A stretch of 64,000 nucleotides of DNA from Anthropogastromicrobium sp050944455. Its GTDB lineage: Bacteria > Bacillota > Clostridia > Lachnospirales > Lachnospiraceae. The notes under the pieces were generated by a model, which saw nothing but the letters and a program-made list of their open reading frames with translations, made no database searches and had not been told where the DNA came from. The translations under genes were made by a program, and so were the position numbers. Below, in pieces: positions 1 through 7,095 of this stretch. The number at the start of each line of letters is the position of its first letter. Position 1 is the stretch's first letter. Location: the NCBI GenBank assembly GCA_050944455.1, contig JBMNRC010000008.1:1-64000 (forward strand). The letters are read 5' to 3'.

Positions 1-125
1 TCGGACTACTATGCCGAAAGGCGTGTCACTTGTTAAGTTGATTGAACCGCCGTGTGCCGAACGGCACGCACGGTGGTGTGAGAGGTCGGGAAACAGTCCA
101 CTGGACTATTTCCCTCCTACTCGAT
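1..125 (+). mobile_element. 3' end of a group II intron (domains V and VI)
   Basis: Positions 44-82 fold as a group II intron domain V: a stem built from CCGTGTGCC and GGCACGCACGG capped by GAAC, followed by GTGTGAGAGG. Positions 86-113 form a domain VI-like hairpin (GGGAAA...TTTCCC) and the segment ends CCTCCTACTCGATT, the usual 3' terminus of Firmicutes introns that carry a reverse transcriptase. The rest of the intron, including any RT gene, lies left of the window. The exact 3' splice site near 123-126 is inferred. The intron lies only about 37 nt upstream of the esterase start codon. Confidence 0.8.
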
Positions 126-162
126 TAACCGGAAGTCGGGCCGCCATCGCGGAGGAGGGCTT

Positions 163-942
163 ATGGAAGGCGTATATTACAGAAATTACAGCAGCAGTCT
201 GGACCGTTACATGGAAGTGAAAAGATACGGCTGGGGCGGAAAGGTAGGCATATACTTTCCCTGCCAGAACGGCCGTTTTTATGATTTTGAAAACTTCGGA
301 TTGAACGATCTTCTTTCTGATTACATCGATTCAGGGAAGCTGACCGTTGTTTCTGTCGACACTGTTGACGAGGAGTCGCTTTCGGATTCGGGGTGGCGGT
401 CATACGAAAACCGGATCGCCCGGCAGGAGCAGTATTTCAATTATATCATCAGGGATCTTCTGGCCGTTCTCCCGGAGATCACGGGGCGCTCTCCCGAGAA
501 CATCGGCGAGATGCTGACCTTCGGCTGCAGCATGGGCGCTTACCATGCCGCGAACCTGTTTTTCCGCAGGCCGGACGTGTTCTCCCGGGCGCTGTGCTTA
601 AGCGGCGTCTACAGCCTGAGATATATCTTCGGGGATTTCATGGCGCCGCTGGTTTATCTCAATTCCCCGGTGGATTGCATCAGAGGCATGTCGTGGAATC
701 ATCCTTATATTGAGCTTTACAACCGCGGAAGATTTATCGCCTGCGTCGGACGCGGCGCCTGGGAAGTCCCGACGCTGGAATCCACCAGGGAACTGGACTC
801 CGTGCTCCGCAGCAGGGGGATCAACGCCTGGGTGGACTACTGGGGAGAAGACGTCACGCACGACTGGTACTGGTGGAAAAAGCAGACCCGCTATTTCCTG
901 CCGTTCCTGCTGGAAGACACCCTGGAAGGAGATCCCGCATGA
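163..942 (+). CDS. Esterase-family alpha/beta hydrolase
   Basis: The 259-residue protein carries the nucleophile elbow GCSMGAYHA with Ser123 and a late histidine at H234 (VTHDWYWW), which fits a putative esterase (esterase D-like) serine hydrolase. The acid of the triad is not certain; D226 or E230 are near the expected place. No signal peptide is visible, so it is probably cytoplasmic. GGAGGAGGG sits just before the ATG. The gene follows the intron tail and overlaps the next gene by four bases (ATGA), so the two are translationally coupled. Substrate is unknown. Confidence 0.8.
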   Translation: MEGVYYRNYSSSLDRYMEVKRYGWGGKVGIYFPCQNGRFYDFENFGLNDLLSDYIDSGKLTVVSVDTVDEESLSDSGWRSYENRIARQEQYFNYIIRDLLAVLPEITGRSPENIGEMLTFGCSMGAYHAANLFFRRPDVFSRALCLSGVYSLRYIFGDFMAPLVYLNSPVDCIRGMSWNHPYIELYNRGRFIACVGRGAWEVPTLESTRELDSVLRSRGINAWVDYWGEDVTHDWYWWKKQTRYFLPFLLEDTLEGDPA

Positions 943-1244
943 AAGAACATAACTGTGTGCTGAACATTCTGCAGGCAGGCCCCGGCGAAATCCTCGACCG
1001 CGATGCGGGGCATATCATCCAGCTGGACAGAGAGGGCAGAGTGGCGGCCTCGTTCAGCAACGAAACGTCCGAACCGGAAAAAATCCGGATTACGCTGACT
1101 GCCCTTCGCCCGCATGCGATGTTCGAGATCAGGATCACCGGGGAACCGGCGAGAAACTACAGGGCGAACGCCGCGGGAATTCTCGAGTTTTCGGAGATTG
1201 TCCCGGCGGAAGGACAGATGGTTTTCCTGGAGAAGAAGCTCTGA
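939..1244 (+). CDS. Small conserved-looking protein of unknown function
   Basis: A 101-residue protein starting at the ATG that overlaps the esterase stop (ATGA). I do not recognise a family. It has no signal peptide or membrane segment, and its alternating hydrophobic pattern suggests mostly beta structure. A longer reading from 873 is possible but would lie inside the esterase gene and lacks a ribosome site. Coupling to the esterase suggests a shared role. Confidence 0.6.
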   Translation: MKEHNCVLNILQAGPGEILDRDAGHIIQLDREGRVAASFSNETSEPEKIRITLTALRPHAMFEIRITGEPARNYRANAAGILEFSEIVPAEGQMVFLEKKL

Positions 1245-1284
1245 ATGCCTCTGGAAAAGGTTGTTAAAATATTGTCAATGACTA

Positions 1285-1313
1285 TTGAATAAATGTGCGG
1301 CATTGTGTAAAAT
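1285..1313 (+). promoter_or_regulatory. SigmaA-type promoter for nfnAB
   Basis: TTGAAT at 1285-1290 and TAAAAT at 1308-1313 are separated by 17 nt, with TG directly before the -10. Transcription would start near 1320, giving a leader of about 135 nt before the nfnA ATG. Confidence 0.55.
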
Positions 1314-1319
1314 AATACC

Positions 1320-1450
1320 GTATGCGTTCTGTCACCGGCGCAGCTTCCGCGGTGACGAAGATGGATTCACCTGCAGCATCGAAGCTGCCCCGCCCGGTAT
1401 CACAGGCTGCCGGACGGCTAAGTAATGCACCGGTTCCGGTGCATGGAGGA
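1320..1450 (+). promoter_or_regulatory. Structured 5' leader of nfnAB
   Basis: Three hairpins can be drawn: GTCACCG/CGGTGAC (1331-1337 with 1350-1356), GCAGC/GCTGC (1373-1377 with 1384-1388), and TGCACCGG/CCGGTGCA (1426-1433 with 1436-1443). The last one ends one base before the GGAGGA ribosome site at 1445-1450, so it could control translation. No known riboswitch class was recognised. Confidence 0.4.
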
Positions 1451-1454
1451 AACA

Positions 1455-2342
1455 ATGTACGAAATTATTTCAGCTGAAAAGACGGCCGACCGGATCTTCG
1501 ATATGGTCATCAGGGCGCCGCGTGTCGCACAGCATTGCGAGCCAGGCCAGTTTCTGATCGTGATCCCGGACGAAAAGGGCGAGAGAATTCCGCTTACCAT
1601 CTGCGATTACGACCGGGAGGAAGGCACCGTCCGCATCGTTTTTCAGGTCGTCGGAGCTTCCACGCTCAGGATGTCCAGAATGCAGGCGGGGGACAGCTTT
1701 CATGACGTCGTCGGCCCCCTTGGCCGTCCGTCCGAATACGTGACCGAGCCGATTGAGGAAGTCAGAAAGAGAAAGTATCTCTTCGTGGCCGGCGGCGTCG
1801 GCGCTGCCCCGGTTTATCCGCAGGTTAAATGGCTTAAAGCCCACGGGGTCGCCGCCGATGTTGTCGAAGGCGCGAGAACCAAAGATCTCATTCTGCTGGA
1901 AGACGAACTCCGCGGGACCGCTGACAATCTTTACATCACGACGGACGACGGCAGCTATGTGCGCAAAGGGCTGGTCACCAACGTTGTTCAGGACCTGTAC
2001 GACCAGGGCAAAAAATACGATGTCTGCGTCGTGATCGGGCCGATGATCATGATGAAATTTGCCTGCCTGCTGACGGAGAAGCTGAATCTCCGCACCATTG
2101 TTTCCATGAACACCATCATGGTCGACGGAACCGGAATGTGCGGCGCCTGCCGCCTGAAGGTCGGCGACGAAACAAAGTTCGCGTGCGTTGACGGGCCGGA
2201 ATTCGACGGCCACAAGATCGACTGGCAGCTCGCGATGGAAAGACAGCAGCTTTATAAAACCGAGGAAGGAAGAGCTTACCTGAAAGAGCAGGAAGGCGAT
2301 ACCCACAAGGGCGGCTGCGGACAGTGCGGAGGTGAAAACTGA
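1455..2342 (+). CDS. nfnA: NfnA-like FAD/NAD-binding small subunit (ferredoxin:NADP+ oxidoreductase type)
   Basis: This 295-residue protein belongs to the ferredoxin-NADP reductase-like family, annotated as sulfide/dihydroorotate dehydrogenase-like or NfnA. An FAD domain fills the first ~100 residues, then an NAD(P)-binding Rossmann part (FVAGGVGAAPVYPQ). A cysteine cluster, GMCGACRLKV plus a later FACVDGPEF and a C-terminal GGCGQCGG, fits a [2Fe-2S] centre. With the GltA-like partner it probably couples NADH, NADPH and ferredoxin. The ATG at 1455 was chosen over 1425 because GGAGGA lies five bases upstream. It overlaps the next gene (TGATG). Confidence 0.85.
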   Translation: MYEIISAEKTADRIFDMVIRAPRVAQHCEPGQFLIVIPDEKGERIPLTICDYDREEGTVRIVFQVVGASTLRMSRMQAGDSFHDVVGPLGRPSEYVTEPIEEVRKRKYLFVAGGVGAAPVYPQVKWLKAHGVAADVVEGARTKDLILLEDELRGTADNLYITTDDGSYVRKGLVTNVVQDLYDQGKKYDVCVVIGPMIMMKFACLLTEKLNLRTIVSMNTIMVDGTGMCGACRLKVGDETKFACVDGPEFDGHKIDWQLAMERQQLYKTEEGRAYLKEQEGDTHKGGCGQCGGEN

Positions 2343-3748
2343 TGGATATGACAAAGAGAGTACCTGTCCGTGAGCAGGACCCGCAGGTACGTGCCCACAA
2401 TTTTGAGGAAGTCTGCCTCGGATATACCAGGACAGAGGCCGTGGAAGAGTGCCAGCGGTGCATTCAGTGCCGCAACGCGCGCTGTGTGACCGGCTGCCCG
2501 GTCGGCATCGATATCCCGAGATTCATCCGGGAACTCCGCGACGGCCACAGCAACGCGGCTGCCGACGTCATCGCCGAGGCTTCCTCCCTCCCCGCGATCT
2601 GCGGCCGCGTATGCCCGCAGGAAACCCAGTGCGAAAAGTACTGTGTCCGCGGCATCAAGGGAGATCCGGTCGCGATCGGCAAGATCGAGCGCTATATCGC
2701 CGACCATGCCCGCAGAAAGGGCTATGTAGCCCTGAAGAAAGATACTGACAACGGACACCGCGTCGCGGTCGTCGGTTCCGGCCCTGCCGGCCTCACCTGC
2801 GCGGGCGAGCTCGCGAAGAGGGGATATGACGTCACCATTTTCGAAGCTCTCCATGAACCGGGAGGAGTCCTGACCTACGGCATCCCGGAGTTCCGTCTGC
2901 CGAAGCAGGGCGTTGTCCAGAAGGAAATTGACAACGTAAAGTCCCTCGGCGTCAAGATTGAATGCAACGTCGTCATCGGAAGATCCCTCACCATCGACCA
3001 GCTTCTGGACGAGGAAGGCTTCGAAGCCGTCTTCATCGGCTCCGGCGCCGGCCTGCCCCGCTTCATGAATATCCCGGGCGAGAATTCCAACGGTGTTTTC
3101 TCCGCCAATGAATTCCTGACCAGGAGCAATCTGATGAAGGCTTATCGCGACGATTACTACACGCCGATCTATCACGGGAAGCACGTTGCTGTCGTCGGAG
3201 GCGGCAACGTCGCGATGGACGCCGCCAGAACGGCCCTGCGCCTCGGCGCCGAGGTCACGATCATCTACCGGCGCGGGCGCGCTGAACTCCCGGCCCGTGT
3301 GGAGGAAGTCGAGCACGCGGAGCAGGAAGGCATCAGATTCCGCCTTCTCTGCAACCCGACGGAAGTCCTGCACGATGAGAAGGGATGGGTGACCGGGCTC
3401 CGGTGCATTAAGATGGAGCTTGGGGAGCCGGATGCTTCCGGGAGAAGGAGACCGGTGCCGGTGGAAGGCTCTGAGTTCGACATTGAGTGCGACGCCGTCA
3501 TCATGGCGCTCGGAACACTGTCCAACCCGCTGATCGCATCGACCACCAAAGGACTTGAAACGGACAGGTGGCATTGCGTGAAGGCGGAGGAAGCTACCGG
3601 TCAGACTTCCAGGGAAGGCGTATTCGCCGGCGGCGACGTGGTTACCGGCGCGGCGACAGTGATCCTGGCAATGGAAGCCGGAAAGAAAGCTGCCATCGGC
3701 ATCGATGAGTACCTGAAGAAAAAAGACGCCGCGAAGGCACAGCAGTAA
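2342..3748 (+). CDS. gltA: NADPH-dependent glutamate synthase-like large subunit (NfnB/GltA)
   Basis: The 468-residue flavoprotein starts with a cysteine-rich segment (CQRCIQC, CVTGCPVG, CGRVCPQETQCEKYC) for two [4Fe-4S] clusters, then an FAD-binding GSGPAGLTCAGELA motif and an NADP-binding GGGNVAMDAARTA motif. This is the architecture of the small subunit of glutamate synthase and of NfnB. No glutamate synthase large subunit is present, and the translationally coupled NfnA-like gene upstream favours electron bifurcation over glutamate synthesis. Length and all motifs are normal. Confidence 0.88.
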   Translation: MDMTKRVPVREQDPQVRAHNFEEVCLGYTRTEAVEECQRCIQCRNARCVTGCPVGIDIPRFIRELRDGHSNAAADVIAEASSLPAICGRVCPQETQCEKYCVRGIKGDPVAIGKIERYIADHARRKGYVALKKDTDNGHRVAVVGSGPAGLTCAGELAKRGYDVTIFEALHEPGGVLTYGIPEFRLPKQGVVQKEIDNVKSLGVKIECNVVIGRSLTIDQLLDEEGFEAVFIGSGAGLPRFMNIPGENSNGVFSANEFLTRSNLMKAYRDDYYTPIYHGKHVAVVGGGNVAMDAARTALRLGAEVTIIYRRGRAELPARVEEVEHAEQEGIRFRLLCNPTEVLHDEKGWVTGLRCIKMELGEPDASGRRRPVPVEGSEFDIECDAVIMALGTLSNPLIASTTKGLETDRWHCVKAEEATGQTSREGVFAGGDVVTGAATVILAMEAGKKAAIGIDEYLKKKDAAKAQQ

Positions 3749-3865
3749 TGCCGTTGTCCGGCAGCCGGATCATCCCGTGCGCCGGAGAAGGGAAGCTTTC
3801 CGGAAACCGGAAGGCTGATCCGGGTAAAGTTTTGCGGCGGACCCAGGCGATCTGCGCCGATGGAT

Positions 3866-3910
3866 GGAAGCCCCGTTATCAGACAAGCTGGATAACGGGG
3901 CTTCCGGTTT
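3866..3910 (+). terminator. Rho-independent terminator after nfnB
   Basis: A perfect 15-bp stem, GGAAGCCCCGTTATC (3866-3880) with its complement at 3891-3905, 10-nt loop, followed by GGTTTT. Confidence 0.85.
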
Positions 3911-4130
3911 TCCGCGGATGTTCCCGGCGCCCGGGTTCGCGCGGCATCCGCGCAGAAGAAGATCGTCCATACCGCAATCAGACCCAACGGCCTGCGCTCG
4001 GAATCCGTTCATCCGGAGGATCCGCAGGCCGCGGCCGGAACCGGGCGGCCTGGCGCGCGCGGAATCATGCCCCGGACGGCCCGTATCCCGGAAAGTTTAA
4101 GGAAACTGTAAAAACTGCGCTTGCGGTATC

Positions 4131-4139
4131 TGGTATAAT
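4131..4139 (+). promoter_or_regulatory. Extended -10 promoter for the sortase gene
   Basis: TGGTATAAT at 4131-4139 is a consensus extended -10 (TGnTATAAT). No good -35 box is visible at the right spacing. The start codon is about 68 nt downstream of the expected transcription start. Confidence 0.6.
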
Positions 4140-4213
4140 AAGATGAGATACGGCGCGGACAGAATCCCGCCGGAAATGTCTGAACAATCACACGGACAAG
4201 GCAGGGAGGAAAT

Positions 4214-5488
4214 ATGCCTGACAGGAAAAAAACTGACAGTGAATACGGCCTCGCCCCTGAGGTGTCTGACAGAAGGCCGAAAAAGCGCAGGAAAAAGAAG
4301 AAAAGCCATCTGCTGGCTGTGATCATCATCCTGCTTCTGATTGTTGCCGTTGGAATGATCGGCGCCGGGGTTTATCTGGTCTGGTTCAAGAATGCCGACG
4401 CTTTCAAGCGGCAGTCCACCGAGGAAGATATCGCCGACGAATATATCGACGACCTGATTCTCCAGCTGAGAGATCCGGAAGCGTACGCCGAGAAGATGGC
4501 CGAGAAGGAGAGCGAGGCGGAGGCCGAAGCCGAAACGGATATCAGCGAGCTGTGGTACAGGGACGCTGACGGCGGATACTGGTTTGTGGACTCCGACGGA
4601 AATTTCTGGTACGGGACGGAGAGCGGCGAGTGGCTGAAGGCGGAAGACGACGAGGTCCCCACGAAGACGGTGTCGAACGCCCCGATGGACGGCTCCGATC
4701 CGGACAATGTGGAGAGCGCCGATGAGGAAAGTGACGTGAGCTCGTCAGTCGGGTATTTCTACCGCTCAGCCTCGGACAAATGGTATTTCCTCGCGGATAT
4801 CGACGGGGAGGAGACGTCCTCTTCCTGGATAGAGGTGGAAGGCCCGGCGGCCCTCATCGAAAACGGGATGAAGATCGTGTCCGAAATCCGGCTGAAGATT
4901 CTGCACAGCCTGTTTGGCAGCGAGGAAGAGACGGAACCCGATTACGCGTCCGACGACATGGATTACACGGATGAGAATTATTACAGCCGGGACGGCGTCG
5001 TCTACACGCCGGATTACGCCCAGGGCGAGATCGACTGCGTGCTGGAAGTTCCCTCCGTGGAGATCCGGCGCGGCGTCTACACGGGGACGTGGGACCAGAT
5101 CAACTACGACCTGGATATCTGGATGGTGACAGCAGCAAGGCCGGACTACGTGCTAGGCGAAACGCACTACTGCATTTACGGGCACAATCACACCGTTCAG
5201 AATCTGTCCTTCAACCGTCTTCAGAAGGTTCAGGTGGGCGAGAGGTTTTACCTGACGTCTGCCACCGGACGGTATATCTACACCATCACCAATGTATTTG
5301 CAGTTTCCCGCGAGGACGCGACCACGGACTATGTCAATAATTTCGATCTGGGAAGCGACAAATGCTACCTGATCACCTGCGGCCGCGATGATGGCGTCAG
5401 AAATTACCGCTATCTCGACCTGATCGTCGAGGGAACGCTGGAAGAGCATATGACGCTGGAAGAGTACGCGGAGTCCATCGGAAAGTAA
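4214..5488 (+). CDS. Membrane-anchored sortase with a long acidic linker
   Basis: The 424-residue protein has a basic N-terminus (KKRRKKKK at 23-30), one membrane anchor at about 32-57, an acidic linker at about 60-270 and a C-terminal sortase domain. Catalytic residues are H324 (IYGHNH), C389 (YLITCG) and probably R399 (NYRYLDL). It would sit on the outer face of the membrane and join proteins to the wall or to each other. The linker is far longer than in ordinary sortases and holds two aromatic/acidic segments (113-143 and 180-210). The sortase class is not certain (B- or D-like). No LPxTG substrate gene is adjacent. GGGAGGAAAT precedes the ATG. Confidence 0.85.
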   Translation: MPDRKKTDSEYGLAPEVSDRRPKKRRKKKKSHLLAVIIILLLIVAVGMIGAGVYLVWFKNADAFKRQSTEEDIADEYIDDLILQLRDPEAYAEKMAEKESEAEAEAETDISELWYRDADGGYWFVDSDGNFWYGTESGEWLKAEDDEVPTKTVSNAPMDGSDPDNVESADEESDVSSSVGYFYRSASDKWYFLADIDGEETSSSWIEVEGPAALIENGMKIVSEIRLKILHSLFGSEEETEPDYASDDMDYTDENYYSRDGVVYTPDYAQGEIDCVLEVPSVEIRRGVYTGTWDQINYDLDIWMVTAARPDYVLGETHYCIYGHNHTVQNLSFNRLQKVQVGERFYLTSATGRYIYTITNVFAVSREDATTDYVNNFDLGSDKCYLITCGRDDGVRNYRYLDLIVEGTLEEHMTLEEYAESIGK

Positions 5489-5543
5489 GGCGGAAAACCG
5501 GGGGAAACGCGGACGCGGCGAAGCGGGAGAAGCCCGAAAGCAG

Positions 5544-5572
5544 TTCAGTTCGGGCAGGATTCGTGGTATAAT
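5544..5572 (+). promoter_or_regulatory. Promoter for miaB-mutS
   Basis: TATAAT at 5567-5572 has an extended TG (TGGTATAAT), with a weak -35 (TTCAGT) at 5544-5549 and 17-nt spacing. The -35 lies in the loop of a small hairpin (GCCCGAA/TTCGGGC, 5532-5538 with 5549-5555). Confidence 0.6.
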
Positions 5573-5576
5573 AGCT

Positions 5577-5617
5577 GAACCGGCCGGAAGGCTTGCCGCC
5601 TTCCGGCCGGTTCTCTT
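5577..5617 (+). promoter_or_regulatory. Strong hairpin at the miaB transcription start
   Basis: A perfect 16-bp stem (5577-5592 with 5598-5613) with a 5-nt loop begins about where miaB transcription should start and is followed by only TCTT. It could be a weak terminator for the upstream sortase or a 5' stabilising/control stem of the miaB transcript. Confidence 0.55.
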
Positions 5618-5646
5618 GAATAAAAATGTTTTGGAGAAATACCGGA

Positions 5647-7095
5647 ATGACAGACAACTTCAGGATCGGCGCCGAGAACGCGGCCGAAGCCGAAAAACAG
5701 CGCTCGTACATGGCAAAATGCCGTGAACTTATTGACCGCAGGGCGGCCGTAACCGGAAGGAGAATGACGTTCAAAGTCAATACCTTCGGCTGCCAGATGA
5801 ACGCAAAGGATTCCGAAAAACTGGAAGGCATTCTCGAGGCGTGCGGCCTGGTGAAGGAAGCCGACGAGAAAAAGGCCGATTTCAACCTGTTCAATACCTG
5901 CACGGTGCGCGAGAACGCGAGCGAGAAACTTTACGGGCATCTGGGTCTCATGAAAAGCCTCAAGGAAAAAGACCCGGGGCGGCTGGTCGGCGTCTGCGGC
6001 TGTATGATGCAGGAAAAGGACGAGGCTGAGAAGATGCGCAGCAGCTATCCTTTCGTGGACCTGGTCTTCGGCACGCACAATATCAGCCGGCTGGCGGAGC
6101 TGCTTTACCGGACACTGACCACGGGAAAACAGGTGCGGGAAATCTGGGACGGGACGGATGAGATCGTCGAGGATCTCCCGCAGGACCGCAAATATCCGTT
6201 CAAGGCCGGAGTCAACATCACGTACGGATGCGACAACTTCTGTACTTACTGCATCGTCCCCTACGTCCGCGGACGGGAGAGAAGCAGAAATCCGCGGGAT
6301 ATCCTCCGGGAATGCGAAAAACTCGCCTCGGAGGGGGTGAAGGAAGTCATGCTCCTCGGCCAGAACGTCAATTCCTACGGCAAAGGCCTGGAGGGCGGCA
6401 TTACATTCGCGGAACTGCTCCGCGAAGTGTGCAGGATCGACGGAATCGAGCGGATCCGTTTCATGACCTCGCATCCGAAAGATCTTTCCGATGAGCTGAT
6501 CGAAGTCATGGCGCAGTCCGACAAAATCTGCCGGCACCTGCACCTGCCGCTTCAGTCGGGAAGCTCGCGGATTCTGCAGCGGATGAACCGCCATTACACG
6601 CGGGAATCTTATCTTGCTCTGACCGAAAAACTCAGGGCGGCTATCCCGGACCTGGCGCTCACAACCGACATCATCGTCGGCTTCCCGGGAGAGACGGAGG
6701 AAGATTTCCAGGCTACGCTGGATGTCGTGCGCACAGTGCGCTACTCCAGCGCGTTTATGTTCATCTATTCCCCGCGCAGGGGGACGCCGGCGGCTTCCTT
6801 CCCCGATCAGGTGCCGGCGGATGTGACGCATGAGCGCTTTGACCGCCTTCTCGCGCTGGAGCAGAAGATTGCGGCCGAAGAATGCGGGAAAGACGCCGGA
6901 AAAACGCTCACAGCCCTGGTGGAAGAAGTCAACCCGAAAGACCCGTCCCTGGTCACGGGACGCCTATCCAACAACCTCATGGTCCATTTCCCGGGGGAAG
7001 CGTCCCTCGTCGGGCAGATCGTACCGGTCAGGCTGCTGCGCAGCGGAGGTTTTTATTACATGGGAGAAATGGCAGGCAGAGATGGCTCAGACTGA
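5647..7095 (+). CDS. miaB: tRNA-2-methylthio-N6-dimethylallyladenosine synthase MiaB
   Basis: A radical-SAM methylthiotransferase that adds the methylthio group to i6A37 of tRNAs. It has the UPF0004 N-terminal domain (TFGCQMNAKDSEK), the radical-SAM cysteines C195-x3-C199-x2-C202 (YGCDNFCTYC) and a C-terminal TRAM domain. At 482 residues it is of normal family length. ATG 5647 is preferred over 5626 because TGGAGA lies upstream of it. It overlaps mutS by 14 bases; miaA, which makes the substrate base, lies two genes further on. Confidence 0.95.
   Translation: MTDNFRIGAENAAEAEKQRSYMAKCRELIDRRAAVTGRRMTFKVNTFGCQMNAKDSEKLEGILEACGLVKEADEKKADFNLFNTCTVRENASEKLYGHLGLMKSLKEKDPGRLVGVCGCMMQEKDEAEKMRSSYPFVDLVFGTHNISRLAELLYRTLTTGKQVREIWDGTDEIVEDLPQDRKYPFKAGVNITYGCDNFCTYCIVPYVRGRERSRNPRDILRECEKLASEGVKEVMLLGQNVNSYGKGLEGGITFAELLREVCRIDGIERIRFMTSHPKDLSDELIEVMAQSDKICRHLHLPLQSGSSRILQRMNRHYTRESYLALTEKLRAAIPDLALTTDIIVGFPGETEEDFQATLDVVRTVRYSSAFMFIYSPRRGTPAASFPDQVPADVTHERFDRLLALEQKIAAEECGKDAGKTLTALVEEVNPKDPSLVTGRLSNNLMVHFPGEASLVGQIVPVRLLRSGGFYYMGEMAGRDGSD

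Larger units (their letters stand above)
3749..4213. other. Intergenic region between nfnAB and the sortase gene
   Basis: This 465-nt stretch holds two hairpins that can end nfnAB transcription (3794-3816, ten pairs with one wobble; and the strong 3866-3905 terminator) and an extended -10 promoter at 4131-4139 for the sortase. An open frame at 3748-4146 overlaps the terminator and has no homologue-like features, so it is not called. Confidence 0.6.

Noticed and set aside
1331..1443. Fluoride or glutamine riboswitch before nfnAB
   Set aside because: Short resemblances (GATGG, GGCTAAGTAATG, GGACGG) do not fall in the order or fold those classes need.
2276..3574. 432-residue antisense open frame
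   Set aside because: It lies wholly opposite the well-supported gltA-like gene; GC-rich codon use creates long antisense frames.
3748..4146. 132-residue frame after gltA
   Set aside because: It runs through the terminator hairpin, has Arg/Gly/Ser-rich composition and no ribosome site.
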